Below are positions 10,438 to 23,913 of a stretch of 64,000 bases of DNA, in pieces (within the stretch, counting starts at the first letter, position 1; the number at the start of each line of letters is the position of its first letter). The stretch covers positions 27,304,662 to 27,368,661 of the forward strand of contig NW_027460291.1 of NCBI RefSeq assembly GCF_050947875.1, read 5' to 3'. A model generated the notes under the pieces. The model was not told the origin of the DNA and did no database searches. It saw nothing but the letters and a program-made list of their open reading frames with translations. A program made the translations under genes and the position numbers. This DNA comes from Dermacentor variabilis. Its lineage: Eukaryota; Arthropoda; Arachnida; Ixodida; Ixodidae.

Positions 10438-12960
10438 CAAGTCAGCTTGCATCGCTTAGAGTGCAGCCAGACTGGCGGCATAGCATTGTTTTTTCACATT
10501 GCCAAGTGATAATGCCTCAGCAGCTGCAATCACCTGCGACTGCTCGTAAAGGTGCCATAGGTTCAGGCAGCCAACAGATACCACGTAGCAAAACTTTCGG
10601 AGTACATTGTGTGAGTCGAGGTGTGTAATTTGTGCTTTAGATTGGCAGAATTGCCACAGTCACAACTATTCATTGCAGCTCCTAAATTTCAACCACATCC
10701 ACAAAATAAATTATAACAGTTCCTTCAGTACGGTGGCAGATGCTCAGCTGCAGCCTTTCTACAACCATGCAATATCTTCAGACAGTGCCAGTACCGCCCG
10801 TAGCACATCTTTCAAGCACTCCAGACAAGTACATCGATTACATTGCACACAGAGCATCTGGTGTCCATTTGCCTATAGAGGCAAGGTAGCCCCTAGAACA
10901 CGTTTTGTGACAGGCAAGCTGGACACTTTGTCCCCTGAAATGCAAGTGCCATTTGGTACTTCAGTGCCTGTAGTGTCCTTTACATCTAAATGAATATTGA
11001 ATACATAGTAATAACATGAAGACAACAAAAAAGTCATCAGCCATCAACTGTGTGGCAAATCTGGGCACAAGCTATTCTCTTATCAAATATACCCGTAGAC
11101 ATTGCGACCAATGTGCTCCCAAGATGTATGAGGAATTAGTCATTGCAGAGCTGTAAGGACATGCCGATCCTAGGATGATTATGTTCTCGAGGCTTTTTTC
11201 CCCACTTTCCATGTTTTGAAACGTGTATACCGTAGCCATGAAATCAAAAATGCTACAACTGGCACGTTGTAAGGTTTGCGTCTTATTTGCTAGCAGCTCA
11301 TTGAAACGAGCCGCGATGACAAATTCAAATGCTGTTACCTCATAAGACATTCAAATTTCTTAAACACTAACAAAACGAGATAGGCAATAAAGTGAGCATC
11401 ACCTAAATACATTACACTTGTTTAAACTTATTGCATCGCTTTGTGCCAGGTAAAAATTTTAGAAACACCAAAAATGTTCAGATTCTACAGCCGAAGGTGA
11501 AAAGTAAATAAAAACATCATTAAGCTTTTTTTAACGGGTTCAGAAGCTTTACAACTGGCAGTCTTGGTGATGGACACGCTGATAGATGAGCAGCCATTTC
11601 ACTTAGACGAGAATGTTGAGGGCTTCGCATGGAAGTCTGCGAGACACTGAAGAGTAGTTCTTGGTGCACATGAAGGAGGTTGCTTGCATACACGTCTGGG
11701 CCACCATACTGAATGCATGGTGTTACCGGAACTTTTTCTCCCTGCGTTGTGGTACAGAAAGCATGGTTAAATTTAGACAATATTTAATATGCAAAAAAAG
11801 AGGTGAGCTGTGCAGACAGGACACAAGAGTAGAGAAGTGGACAACACGAACGAGAAAAACACGGAAAATTCCATGAAATTCTTTTAATACATAAATTTTT
11901 GTACTATGCGCATTAATTATGAGGGTTCATGACTGCAACATATTTCATATATAAGCTTGGTCAGTTTGTAGAAGCTCGTTTGAGAAAAGAAATCGAGTTT
12001 CACAAAGGCAACCTGTACATTCTTGATTGAAAAAAGAACACTTCTGATGACATGCATTCCTGTGAGTTGGAGTTGCACAGTTCAAGAAAAACAAATTAAA
12101 ACTGGCGCACCGATACTAAAAAAAGAATAAGCACCTGCTACTGCAAAAAGCTAAAGAAATGGAGAACATTAAAGAGCAAATACAGTTGTCACATTATATT
12201 GATCCAGTACAGCAGAAATTGAAATAAATCAGTGATGCTGTGTCTCTTGGCTTTGAATGCAAGAAACCTAAAAACAGGAACTCGCAGCCACGCCACTTTG
12301 AATTTCCCGCGTTTGCTACACCTCACAAGTTTGGCATCGTCCGGTACTCGGGGATTATAAACGCTTATAGTTAAGATTAACGAGCGTCGGCATAAATTAA
12401 CAGGGTACTTAACCGGGCAATGTTTGCGCATAAAACAACTCACGTAGAGAAGCTATAGTCAAATACCCGATGACGCATCTGCGGGCGTTTGGGCGAACTA
12501 TTCAAAAAGGAATGCGAGTTTCACTTGTTTCACGCCTACTAAGCTAAGATAGAATTTGAGTTTCCTACTAAACTATGCTGGATATTTAAGCTCCGAATAA
12601 AAAGCTGGAAATATTGTTACGTCACATTGCGTACGTATGAAAGTGAGAAAATTGCTTTTATTGTATTCTGCCCAAGCGGCATGTAGCAGCTACCACTCTC
12701 ATGCAGCAAAAGCATGAAAGTGGTACTCGCGGCAAGGAAAACAAACACATACAGCGTCAACGTTAGGCCTCTTGGAGTTAGAACTAAGCACGATCAAGAC
12801 AGTTTTCTAGCCTTCATAACGCCATGAACTCGACCAAACATCCAGCGAAACAACTGCCTGCTCTCGAAAATTATTACCGCTTCCATTTACATACCAATAC
12901 CTGCCACAAGCAAAAGTGAATGGGTTAGCTGTCCACTAGCCGAAGATTAGACTGACAGCA
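10438..12960. other. Unassigned region; a few splice-like open stretches on the minus strand
   Basis: No family is recognised. Minus-strand stretches at 11072-11350 and 11520-11750 are open; the second follows a plausible acceptor (about 11741, after CTTTCTGTACCACAACGCAG). I cannot join these into a convincing protein. They may be exons of an unknown gene or the decayed transposase of the candidate 9.2-kb element. Confidence 0.25.
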
Positions 12961-13500
12961 ACATATTACGGTAACGTAAAACAATTTCCACGTTGATTTA
13001 GCAGCCGCGGTGTGCGCTAAGTGCCGCAGTTCTCGTCTGCCGCTCGAAATTCACACCATGATGACGGGCACTGCATCTTTCACATGAAATATTGCACGCT
13101 TTGCTGCGGAGCTCAATAGGAGGACGAAACGCATTTGCACGTAACTGAACTCCGCACACCGGAAACCCGTCGACGCTTCCTAACCCCATACAGCCGCATC
13201 ACTTGGGCGGGGGGCATTTCTATTAAACATGTCACATGCGACATGTGTCACACCGATTATGCGAACATGACAAAATGACGCAGGCCGCATTGCGACGCCG
13301 TCCAGCCGTGCGTACACCGATGAGCTGCGTGCGCGGACTTGCAGAGAACAAAACCAGAGAAAACGTTACGCGCGAGAAAATGGGGGCTCTAGTTGCGGAG
13401 ACGAAGCAGCTTTGTAACGGTGAACCAATGTTGCCAACTGTTGGTTCTGACGTTATGCCGGCGGTGGTGGTTTTAGTGGCGTGTCTTGCAGCTGCCTAAT
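12960..13500. other. CpG-richer stretch, possible promoter or first exon
   Basis: Base composition changes here from AT-rich to GC- and CpG-rich, and short open frames occur on both strands (12998-13189 minus, 13236-13499 plus). A bidirectional promoter is conceivable. No TATA box, initiator or recognisable product was found. Confidence 0.2.
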
Positions 13501-15090
13501 CTCTTATTTCTCTTCCCCAAACAGTACGGTTAAGACCAGTTCTTTGTTTACATTTTTTAACTGTGTCCTTTGGGATTATTTCTTTGTCTTTTTATGCGAT
13601 TAAGCAGTAAATTATGGCCTCCTAGATATGCGTGCGCCAGCTTCGCCTACAAATCTCGGAGGCCATGAGACAACGCGTAAGCATACGCCGTTCTTGTCGT
13701 TCTTAACGTTTCATCATCGTTTCTTGAACTGAGATAGAGGCGTAGTGTGCCTTTTCCCGGGGCTGGAGAGGGGGCGACCAAGACGGCATAGCTCAACAGG
13801 GAAGGGGGGGGGGGAGAAGGTTGGTGTTGGTTGTTATTGCGATATTCGCGAACCCTGTGATTTTTTTATAACGTAAGCATTTCTATAGTTACCCAACAAG
13901 AAAAACCATCCGTCCGTCAGTCCGTACCGCACGATATCTTTCAAAATAGAACCCGCAGCAGCGAGTGACTTCACCTTCGTGCTAGCGCTCGCTTCAACGC
14001 GACCGAAGCGGCGAGAACATAGCACTCACGAAGCTCTCAGCTCATGCCACACTATGCGCTTTTTGCAGATCACTTTCAAGATAGGTGTACGCGCGTCTAT
14101 TTTCAAAGCGAAGTGAACGATGAGAACACAGCGCGTGAAGTTTTCAGGAGTGGGCACACTCTGTCCGCATTGCAGTTCGTTTTCAAGATACGGTTCGCGC
14201 GGCCATGCCACAAGCAGCCGCCGCAGGAGAAGGGTTGATGATGGTTCAACGCGCATGAAAAGGGCTAAGGGGGCGATAACGGCTCAAAATGAACGGAACG
14301 TCGCTAGAGCACCTGGCCCCACCACCTGCAGTACTTTGCTTGCGCCATTCACTTGGCGCCGCCGACCACAGCAGCTCGCATCGCCGCAGCGCTGTCGCTT
14401 ATACCGGTCGGATCAAGTCTCATAACACTGATAACGACATGGACTGTGTGTAGATGTGGAAGAGTCACAATGCTAACGCATACTCAGACAAATCGCGGAG
14501 GAGTTCCTGCACGATTTTTTTACCGGAAATGTGCAGTCGGCGGTGGACCCAGAGTTGACAATGCACCTAAAAGGGGTGCGAAGCTTTTCTTTTGATGTGA
14601 GTCTTGCCCAGCTCCCAAAGATCTGCTCAAGCTGAGACTTGCTGATGGCTGTATGTGTTTTTTTTATTGTCGCATGCCCTCGAACCGCCATGAATCCTAC
14701 TGGGTAATGACATTAGAGCAGTATTCACGTCCAAAAGGAAATGCAGCCGGTAATTGGGCTGCCTAAGGTTTCCGGCCTGCGGCAGCTCCCCTCCCCCGTT
14801 TCCGTTTACAAGTTAGGGGAAGGGGTCTAGAGCAATCTTACACCCCCCTCCCACAGCGTGAGGGGGGGGGGGGGTCCCTATTTGCCGTGGAGGGGGAAGG
14901 AGCGGGTCCATTGCCATAGTAGCAAAACATTTACTGTTAGTGAGCGTTACAAGTGCCCGGCGTGCCCCCCTTGGCTACGCCGCCACTCACCCCCCCCCCC
15001 CCTGCAAACGACACAAATCGAGCTATCAGAACGTGTATGACGCGCACGTATGACATAACTTCAACGACAAGCCGCGAAGCTGGCATGGAT
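13501..15090. other. Unassigned stretch with homopolymer runs
   Basis: It contains G-runs at about 13806-13815 and 14862-14873 and a C-run at 14992-15002. Two partly similar blocks around 14026-14240 share phrases such as TTTTCAAGATA, suggesting a decayed short repeat. No gene recognised. Confidence 0.4.
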
Positions 15091-15094
15091 ATCG

Positions 15095-16030
15095 TGACAT
15101 CATCATCATCATCAGCCTATTTTGCTGTCCATCGCAGGACGAAAGCTTCTCCAGCGATGTCCAATACCCCTGTTTTGTGCTAACTGGTTCCGCGTGTCTT
15201 TTCCGTGTCAAGTTTCCTAATTACGTCACGTCCACCTCATTCTCTGCCGTCCTCGACTGTGCTTCCCTTCTCTTAGCACCCATTCTGCAACTCCAATAGA
15301 CCTTATTTTGTTATAGAGCAAACTTGACCCGGACAACAGAAGGCACATCTGACACACACAGCGATTATAGACCAGTAGTTATCTCCCTTACGCATTGCAA
15401 TGTCTGCCCAGCACGACTTCCTCCTCTTGGTGTCAACCAGAATATCAGCTATCCCCGTTCGCTCTCCAGTCCACATCGTTGTCTTACAGTCTATTATCGT
15501 CATACCTAATAGTTTTCATTCCATCGCTCGTTGCGCGGTCCTCAACGTCTTCCCAAGCCTCTTTGGTAACTTCCAAGTTTTGGCCCCATACGTTAGCAAC
15601 GGTAGAAAGCAATGATTAGCAGTAAGCTCCATGGTGATGATTTAGTAATGCCTGCCGTAAGCTCTCCAACAGATTTTTATTTTTGTTATTTTCCTTGATC
15701 AGAGGTTCCTGCGAGTAATTAACCTCAATAAATGTATTTCTGATCAGGTTCTAGAGACTGACTGCTGACCATAACATTTAGTTCTCTCGCCAGGCTGTGG
15801 AGCATTACTGTTCTCTTCTTCATACTAACTTTCAATCAGACTTTTACACTTTCTGCGCTAAGGTCCTCAAACGTTTGTTGCAAATAGTCTGCAGCGTTGC
15901 TGAGTATGACAATGTCATCTACAAACCTGAAGTGGGTGAGCTATTTACCATTAGCCATCACTACTAACCATTCCCAGTCTAACTGGTTGCACACCTTTAA
16001 GTATTCAGTGATAGCATTGTAAATATTTGG
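15095..16030 (-). mobile_element. RTE-type LINE fragment (3' part), decayed
   Basis: On the minus strand, 15940-15790 encodes the reverse-transcriptase core motif as FVDDIVILS followed by a leucine-rich stretch typical of RTE LINEs. The fragment ends at 15095-15110 in an (ATG)n tail preceded by a conserved FVLRW-like C-terminus. The fuller plus-strand RTE at 45604-48680 shares this order and tail. Stops and indels disrupt the frame, and the 5' two-thirds are missing. Confidence 0.55.
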
Positions 16031-16280
16031 CTATTGATAATGCGAAGCCTTTTGCAGATATCTGGCTATGCAAAGACGGCGCGTTAGTGTGATCCGTTCG
16101 ATATTCATTTTTGACCGCTGTTCGGAATCAGTGCGCTGCTGCCTAGATGTCCCGATCTAATCATTCCAGCTGATTCAACCGCAGGTAACGCACGTTTCAT
16201 GTATAGCCAATATCAACGTGTTAATTGCCAATGTTCATTTATCATATACTGTAATCTTGTTCACTTACTCCTGTATAATT

Positions 16281-16431
16281 AGGGTGTAAATTAGAAAGAC
16301 TGGGGTGTTCCAAGCGTGTTTTCTTATTGAACACCCTTTCCCGTTAAAAAAGTGTTTCAAGGGTGTTTACAAAGGTGAAAAGATAAGTAGACCCCCATTA
16401 CACCCATAAGGGTGTGAAAATTTTGAGAGTG
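16281..16431 (+). repeat. Right-hand ACACCC/GGGTGT transposon-like terminus
   Basis: Carries GGGTGT and ACACCC motifs and ends ...GAAAATTTTGAGAGTG next to TA (16432-16433). Its reverse complement closely matches the terminus at 7229 and resembles the MITE ends at 28184 and 28451. Confidence 0.5.
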
Positions 16432-16433
16432 TA

Positions 16434-16842
16434 GTGGCTTTTGTAGGAAACTCCATGGGTTGGCTAGCCTGTCCGCCTTTAGCTTGGTTACCATTTGCTT
16501 TTCAGTCGTCAGCGGAGTCGCGCATATGCGCTGTGGGACGCTAGCGATAAAGCACGTGTGGGAATGATAATATAATCTTCTAAGGTTTGCACGGATGGCG
16601 GGGGGTGGGGGGCAATGGCGCTACACCTTGGCGCCCTGTGTGCCGCCGTTGACGCACGCCTGCTCGACAGCGCATGCGCACTGAGAAAGTATTTACTATT
16701 CTCGGAAACAATGCAGACGCAGTAAAAGCTATTACAGGTAAAATGGTGTATTTACGTTTTTGCACTCTTGCCTCACACCCTTTTGTCATAATTTTGCAAT
16801 ACTGCATCCGTTCAGTCAGGTGCTTACATATTGAGCACCTCC
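16434..16842. other. Unassigned stretch
   Basis: Flank outside the candidate 9.2-kb element. No gene or repeat is recognised before the TA array. Confidence 0.5.
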
Positions 16843-17226
<384 letters not shown>

Positions 17227-17240
<14 letters not shown>

Positions 17241-17272
17241 ACACACGCGTGTGTGTGTGTGCGTGTGCGTGT
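17227..17272. repeat. Short (AC)n(GT)n palindromic microsatellite
   Basis: An AC run passes directly through CGCG into a GT run, so the array is self-complementary. Confidence 0.85.
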
Positions 17273-18359
17273 GTCTTCGACAAAATCTATTTGTAGCATA
17301 ATATGGCTTCGGTGATAATAAAGGCACTTTATTCGGCAATCAAGTGTTTAAGCCAATTCACGTCAGGTGTACATCCTAGTGTTACACTGCACGGGTACTT
17401 ATTGCAATCAGCTAGCTTTCATTTTCAATTTAAAAAGCATGCTGTTAATAAAGAATTATAGTCAGCCTGTACGCAAAATGTATCCAATATAAAGGGGGTT
17501 TCTTCGGCTCGTAGAGCAGCAGCGAGAAACGCAGCACCAGCAGGTAGAGCGCATCCAGAGTACATGCAGAGCGCATCTGGGTACGAGCCAGACGATGTAA
17601 ATGGGGCTTTTCAGCGTGCCGATCTTCTTCCTCAGACCGATAAGTGCAAATTCCGTAAGTGGCAGAAGTTCTAAAGCATCTGGCACGGTATACTTCAAGT
17701 TCTATTTTCTATTTTACAAGAAATCAGGTGTATAGTATGCGAGGCTGCGGCCGCTGACGGCATTTTTACCAGAGGGCTAAACTTTACATATTGCCTGGCT
17801 TTATTTTGATGTAACAATACGCCCTGTCAAGATGTGAATGAAGAAATAGTACTTTTGTGGATATTCGTCCTCGTCAATGATACATCTCATGGGCGCGGCC
17901 ATGAATATACGGTGTTGCCAACAAAACTGCCTCTTTTTCTTCGGGCGTTCTTTTAATTTTATTTTTTAAATCAGCGATCAAAAGCATCGTATATACAGAT
18001 AAGTTCGACAGGTAAGCGCCTGCGGCGATAAATAAACGCGGCACCGAGCGTCAGTACAAGCCACGCGCGGAAGAGTGACCCTAAACGCGCCTGATTTCAA
18101 CATCGCCATACGTGTTTCCAAAATGCGTGCAAGTGACGTATATGGCGTTTGGATAGGAATGGGATGTTACATTCCCGCCGTTTATCTCTGTAAATCGCAC
18201 GAAATTATTTTGCTCCTTCTGCTCACATGTTCTTCATGGAATTCTGCAGGAAGATTGCGTTTTATGTTCCGGATCATTTAGCGTAACAATTTACACAGTT
18301 GGTTTGTTTCAAAGAAAAAAACAAACAAATTTTCCGTATTCCTGAATTCCTAAATATAG
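17273..18359. other. Unassigned stretch
   Basis: No coding region, RNA or repeat family recognised. Confidence 0.5.
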
Positions 18360-19625
18360 CAGTTGATTCACTCATTAAATGACCTTTCATTTGATATCGG
18401 CATCGTTAAGATTTGTAAATAGCCTACAACGCTGAAGTGAACAGCATCACTAGTGATCAACAGTATTCAACCTTGGGTGCTATATATCCGGAAAAAAAGA
18501 AGTTTAAAATGAAACTGATTTATAGAAATGACAAAGAATAAATGAAGACAACTACTGTCACACTAAACAAAGTGATTCATGATCACTAGTGACTCAATCT
18601 TACCATCTCCTACTTATAGTATTTGAATCACCATTTTATGACTTTTCATTTACTATCTATGATGCCATGTTGCTTAAAAGTACGAGCACATCGAACGGAA
18701 CGTATAAGTAGTGATCACTCCAATCCAAATGTCGTGCTGATCTCAACCACCTATGTTGGGAGTGCCCCGTCTACATCCCACCTAGACTTCGTGCCCTGGC
18801 CACCATAAAGTGGGCACCCTGGCCTTCTTTCTGGACTTAGGCCCACCCGGTTACCACGCCTCCGGACCATGCCATCGAGCTCTGGCGAGAACTGCTGTTG
18901 TTTCTCCAGAACCCGGTGGCACCGCCGGTCGGCAATTGGCTCCGCGACAGCCGCATGGGTCATGCGGCCCCAGCTTGGCTGCCTCCAGGACGTTCGTCAC
19001 TAAATCAGAAGAAGCATCACCCTTCTCCTTTTGCCATAATACCCCCGCCCTTTGCACCGCCGTGCCCTCGGCGCATTCTAATGTGGAATAAACGTGGTTT
19101 AAATAATTCTAGCGATCACTAATAACTCGGATTACCAATTGGCAATGGTAACCAAAATACTGAAGCAATAACTTTTCTATTCACTATTATCACCTGCACG
19201 AATAAAGGCTACCGCTGTCATGCAAAACAAAGTTATTTGTGATCACCAGTGGCTCGGTGCTACCATCTTTTAGCTATTGTAATTGAATCTTCGTTTGTAT
19301 TACTTTTCACTTGATATCCATTACACTATACAGTGTAAAATCGGAGAACATTGAATTGAGCGTATCACTAGTGGTCACTAACAACTGGACGTAATAAGTC
19401 GGCAGCGGTAATTAACGAAATATTAATCACGTTTAGATTGATATCAATGAAGACATATGAATAAAGGCTACCTCTGTGATATACTAAACAAAGTGATTCG
19501 TTATCACTACTAAATCCTACCACTCCTAATTATAATTTAGTCACCGTATGAAATACTTTTCTTTAGGTATCCGCGACGCAATGCTGTATGAAAATTAAAT
19601 TCGGCCTTATGGATTAGGAATGGTA
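18360..19625. repeat. Degenerate tandem repeat with a period of about 260 bp
   Basis: The phrase AACAAAGTGATTC...GATCACTAGTG recurs at about 18569, 19226 and 19488, followed each time by TACCATCTCCTA-like and CTTTTCATTTGATATCCA-like segments. The spacing between the last two is about 260 bp. The larger gap between the first two contains the LINE insertion at 18720-19109. Copies are well diverged. Confidence 0.6.
18720..19109 (+). mobile_element. 5'-truncated LINE tail inserted in the tandem repeat
   Basis: An open stretch encodes a zinc-knuckle-like LINE C-terminus (HLCWECPVYIPP), followed by an untranslated region with AATAAA and the end of the element. Flanking 11-mers TAGTGATCACT (18709-18719) and TAGCGATCACT (19110-19120) differ at one base and fit a target-site duplication. 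The insert interrupts the 260-bp tandem array, which explains the abnormal spacing there. The clade is most likely I- or R1-like, not firmly assigned. Confidence 0.55.
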
Positions 19626-19634
19626 GCCAACAAA

Positions 19635-19930
<296 letters not shown>

Positions 19931-20702
19931 CATGACAAAACGGGAATTCCGCAATATTTACACCCCGCAGGGGCATCTGCGTCAGTAGACGTTTGGTGTG
20001 TTGCGACACCGCGTACCCGAGCACACGAGCTTTGGCCCCTCCCGCGTGTAGCTGTGTGCGGCTTAGTCGCGTTAGGGGAAAACGAGATTTTGAGGGTTCA
20101 GTTGATACTGAATGTGTGGTCCTTTAAGGCCCCTCGGCGGAGACAACACACCCCTTCGGCCTCGGCTTCACTAGACGGCACCTCCGGACTGGCCCACCCG
20201 GGAGAAATTAGCAGTCGCCTTTCCTTGTACCCCTCTTCAATCATTTTCTTTCTCTCTCACTTTCAATATTTCCTGTCTTCTACTCACATATTCTTACTTC
20301 TGAATTTACGGGCGGCAAGGGTTAACCGTGCGTAATATATTCAGCCTTGGGTATAGGTATTGGGTATTAGGTATTAGGTATAGTGGCTGTGTATAGCTGG
20401 TGTTTGCAGGTTTCTTGGACCCTGTAGCCTCCCCTTGTTGGGCTTGGTCGTGGGTGGCTACCACCACGGCCGAATTTTGAAACCATCCAATGGCAGAAGC
20501 ATTCTCCCGCCTTTGAGATCGGCATATAAAAAGAGGTCCCACCGAAGCACCTTTCCAGTTCTGTTTGAAACCAAACGATGGAACATTTCCAAAATAGCAT
20601 GTTCTTCACAGTGAAGGCAGCACAACCATAAGAAAACTGTCACCATTCCTAGTTTCTAAATACCTAGCAAACACGATTGGACCTGCTTACAAAGCCTCAA
20701 AA

Positions 20703-21400
20703 ATGGCTAGCGGCGACCTCCTCCTTGAACTGACCAAGAAATATCAACTAGAAAAGCTCGCTGAACTCACCAGTATCGGTGACATTAAAGTGACAATCTC
20801 TCCGCCTTCGTCACTCAACACAAGCACAGGAGTTATATCAGAAGAAGACTTCCTGATCCTGAGGGACGAAGAGATCCTTGAAGGATTTCAGGAGCAAAAC
20901 GTAATTAAGGTACAAAGAATCACAGTACGACGAAATGACCAACAGATCCCGACGAAACATGTGATATTTACATTTGGTACCAGCACTGTAGCTAGTTTAC
21001 TTGACGCAGGATATTCGAAAATCAACGTCAAACCATACATACCGTACATGCAGAGGCAAAGAAACATGCACGAAATGGAGTGCCAATGACCATCCCTCTG
21101 ATAACTTCAGTCCTCCTGCACTACTTGTCAATTACAAGGGCGATCATCCAGCTTACTCGCGGAGCTGCCCTTGCTGGAAAAGAAAAAAAAGAAATAATCA
21201 CAATCACTAGAACGGAAAAGATTTCATTCTTTGAAGCGACGAAAAGGCTAGGGCACCAATTTCAAGTGAGCTATGCTAGTGTTGCGCGGCAGGGGGCAGG
21301 ACTCTACACCGGTTATAGCACTCTACAGGGTACGTCCGGAACTCCTGTAGAAACTCCACCTTCGTGGCTGCAGCCGGTGCTGCTCCATCATCATTGAAGG
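20703..21400 (+). pseudogene. LINE ORF1 (gag-like, RNA-binding) remnant
   Basis: The frame is open for 128 codons from an ATG in fair context (CTCAAAAATGG). The first 100 residues match ORF1 proteins of arthropod I/Jockey LINEs, with a TVASLLDAGYSKINVKPYIP segment that normally leads into CCHC zinc knuckles. The first knuckle looks deleted and the frame shifts near 21060. A later piece in other frames (about 21080-21260) retains CPCWK-like cysteine motifs. ORF1 proteins bind the LINE RNA to form the retrotransposition particle. Confidence 0.6.
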
Positions 21401-21720
21401 CAGACTGCAGTGCCGCGGGGCCCCAGTTGAGCCAAATTCGTCCGGCCGAGACGCACGTTTCGGCGCCTGGCTCTCGATCATGCAGCACCTCGGAGAAGCT
21501 TGGCGATAGAGGTCGACCTGAAAACCTCAGCGTCATTGACGCCAAAAGATCCGCGCTCCTTGGAGTGCGCCAAGAAGGACAATTTCTCGTAAGTCCACCG
21601 AAAAATGGATAGGAAACCTGAATGGCTACCGCCCTTAATGAGAGTGATAAACTTTTTAATACTTGTCACCTACAACTTGTAAGCTCACACACTTAAGTAA
21701 TTTTTTTCAATTCCATTAAA

Positions 21721-22200
21721 ATGGCTTGCATCATTCATTGGAATTCTGAAGGCTTCATCTAAAATCTAGGTGAGATCAACGAAATTATAAATGTGTTATT
21801 ACCAGTAGCATTCTGCCTTCAAGAAACGAACTTAGGCCCCAAAAATACACATTTTCTTAAAAGTTTTACGGTTGTACGTAAGGACCGCGAGCACTCCAGT
21901 CGTCTATCAAGAGGTGCAGCTATTGTTGTTGAAGGCGGCAACTCCACACGAACGTTCTATTAAATACACCATACGAGGATATCGCTGTCACCGTTTTATC
22001 CTGTAAGACAGTCACCATCTATTCAGGGTACATTCCTCTCCATACAGAATTCACTATTCGAGACCTGGAAAATTTATTTGGCCAGTTGCCGGAGCCTTTT
22101 GTTTTAGTTGGAGATTTTAATGCTCATTGTACTCTTTGGGGCAGCGATAAAAATTACCAAAGGGGCCAACTTATCAAAGATTTTATTTAAATAAACAACA
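21721..22200 (+). pseudogene. LINE endonuclease domain remnant
   Basis: Interrupted frames preserve the endonuclease signature: an opening IIHWNSEGF segment, FCLQETNLG (catalytic Glu loop) and LVGDFNAHC (split across frames as the GDFN motif) near 22095-22130. Stops occur throughout. This domain would nick the target DNA to prime reverse transcription. Confidence 0.65.
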
Positions 22201-22579
22201 TCTGTCCTTTGAACCCAGGTGCGCCAAGATATTTTTCACCGAGTTCGCGATTTTAGTTCCTTTCATTTAGCATTTTGCTCACCGGATGTTTTGACCGATT
22301 TTAAATGGCAAGTACTGGAGACTTCATATGACAGTTATTATTTACCTGCTGTAATCAACGCCATATCAACGCTACCCATTATATCCCATAAATCACGCCA
22401 TTGGAAATTAAAAATGGCAGAGGGGTCTGTTTTCATAGAAAGTACCAGGCTGGAGGAGCTCATTTCAACAAGCCGAAGCTTTCATGAAATAAATCAAAAA
22501 TTGACTAATTGTAGAATTTCCGCAGCTGAAAAGGTCATGCCTCTGTCTTCTAGCATTGTTCAGAAAAAAGCCGAATCCT

Positions 22580-23913
22580 TGGAGGAAACATGAATGCACC
22601 GAAGCAAGAAGCATCAAAATAAGGCCTGCGGAATCAGACGTAGATACCCAAGACATCGTAACAATCTGAATTTTAAACAAGCCAAAGCGAAAGCTCGATA
22701 TATTCGGAGACCGGCCGAAAATTTTGATGGCAGAAATACATATCTACCATCATTAGCGCCATCACATCCAAAAGGATGTGGCAACAGGTCAGGAAGTTTA
22801 GAGGGGACTACTCACCATACACGCTATACCTTAATTACACATTCAGGCACTCAGACAACGCTACAAAAACAAGCGAATATACTTGGGGAACATTTCTATA
22901 ACGTCTCTAGTTGGACGATCTATTCAAGCACGTTCTTCAAATGCAAACGGCCAGGAGAAAAGGAGAAATTAGCCGCTGCTTGTACGTCAAGGGATGAATA
23001 CAACGCTCCATTCACTTTACAGGAAATTTACAGAGTACTCTGCGTTGGCAAAAAAAACTGCAGTAGGTCCTGACCGGATCCATTATTCCATGTTTGCACA
23101 CTTGTCTCAAGCATCCGTAGATGCTCTCCTTGAATTTTTCAACAAAGTATATGACCCTGGAATCATGCGATAAGATTGGAAAAACGAAACAGTTGCGCCT
23201 TTTTTAAAAAGAGGTAAATCCTCCACATTCCCAAGCATCTTTCGACCCATTACCCTGACAAGCTGTCATACAAAAGTGTAGTTAATGCGAGATTAACATT
23301 CACTCTAGACACACGGAACTTAAATGATTTTCATCAGTGTGGGTACAAAAAAGGCTCTTCAACAAGTGACCACCTCGCCAGGCTTGAACATAAAATACGC
23401 GAGGCATTCTTGCACAAACAGTACTGCCTGACAGTGTTCTTCGATCTGGATAGAGTGTATGACACTACGTCGAAATTTGGAATCTTACGAAACCATGTTG
23501 CTTTATGAATCCGTGGCAAAATGTTAAACTGTATCGCTGATTTTATGTCCAACCAAACTTTACAAATCCGCCTAGGCACTGTACTCTCGCACATATTTAT
23601 GCAGGTAAATTGCGTGCCACAAGCTTACGTACTTAGCACAACAGTCTTTATAGTAAAAATAAATTCTATTAACAAAGTCATCCCCCCCTCTGTTAGGCAG
23701 CTCCAGATCACAAAAACAAACTACTGCGTTATGCACTTCATGCACGTCGATGATCTGCAAATAGCGTGCCGGGCCGCAAACTTACCAACATGCGAAAGGC
23801 AGCTCCAGATCACAATAAATAAACGAATACAATGGGCTGAGAAAAACGGCTTCCGCTTCTCTACTCAAAAAACTGTTACAGTGCTACTTTCGCAAAAACG
23901 AGGATTAGACTAA
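22580..23913 (+). pseudogene. LINE reverse transcriptase domain remnant
   Basis: Recognisable reverse-transcriptase blocks occur in order: GPDRIHYSMF near 23070, FRPITLTS near 23240, GYKKGSSTSDHLA near 23341, FFDLDRVYD near 23440 and the catalytic box as HVDDLQIA near 23746. Frameshifts separate the first and later blocks. Confidence 0.7.

Larger units (their letters stand above)
7229..16431 (+). mobile_element. Candidate 9.2-kb TA-flanked DNA transposon with terminal inverted repeats
   Basis: The left end at 7229 (CACTCTAAAAATTTTAACAC...) and the reverse complement of the right end at 16431 (CACTCTCAAAATTTTCACAC...) match at 29 of the first 32 positions. Each is directly flanked outside by TA (7227-7228 and 16432-16433), as expected for a TA target-site duplication. 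Both ends carry subterminal ACACCC/GGGTGT motifs. The interior holds a Penelope-like relic, an RTE LINE fragment and no recognisable transposase. It could instead be two unrelated solo ends of one family, because the left inverted copy stops matching at 10437. Confidence 0.45.

Noticed and set aside
10607..10993. 128-codon plus-strand frame as a gene
   Set aside because: No start context, splice signal or family motif; Ser/His-rich composition without pattern.
20342..20385. GGTATTAGGTATT short tandem repeat as a regulatory element
   Set aside because: Only a few imperfect units within a LINE 5' region; no support for function.
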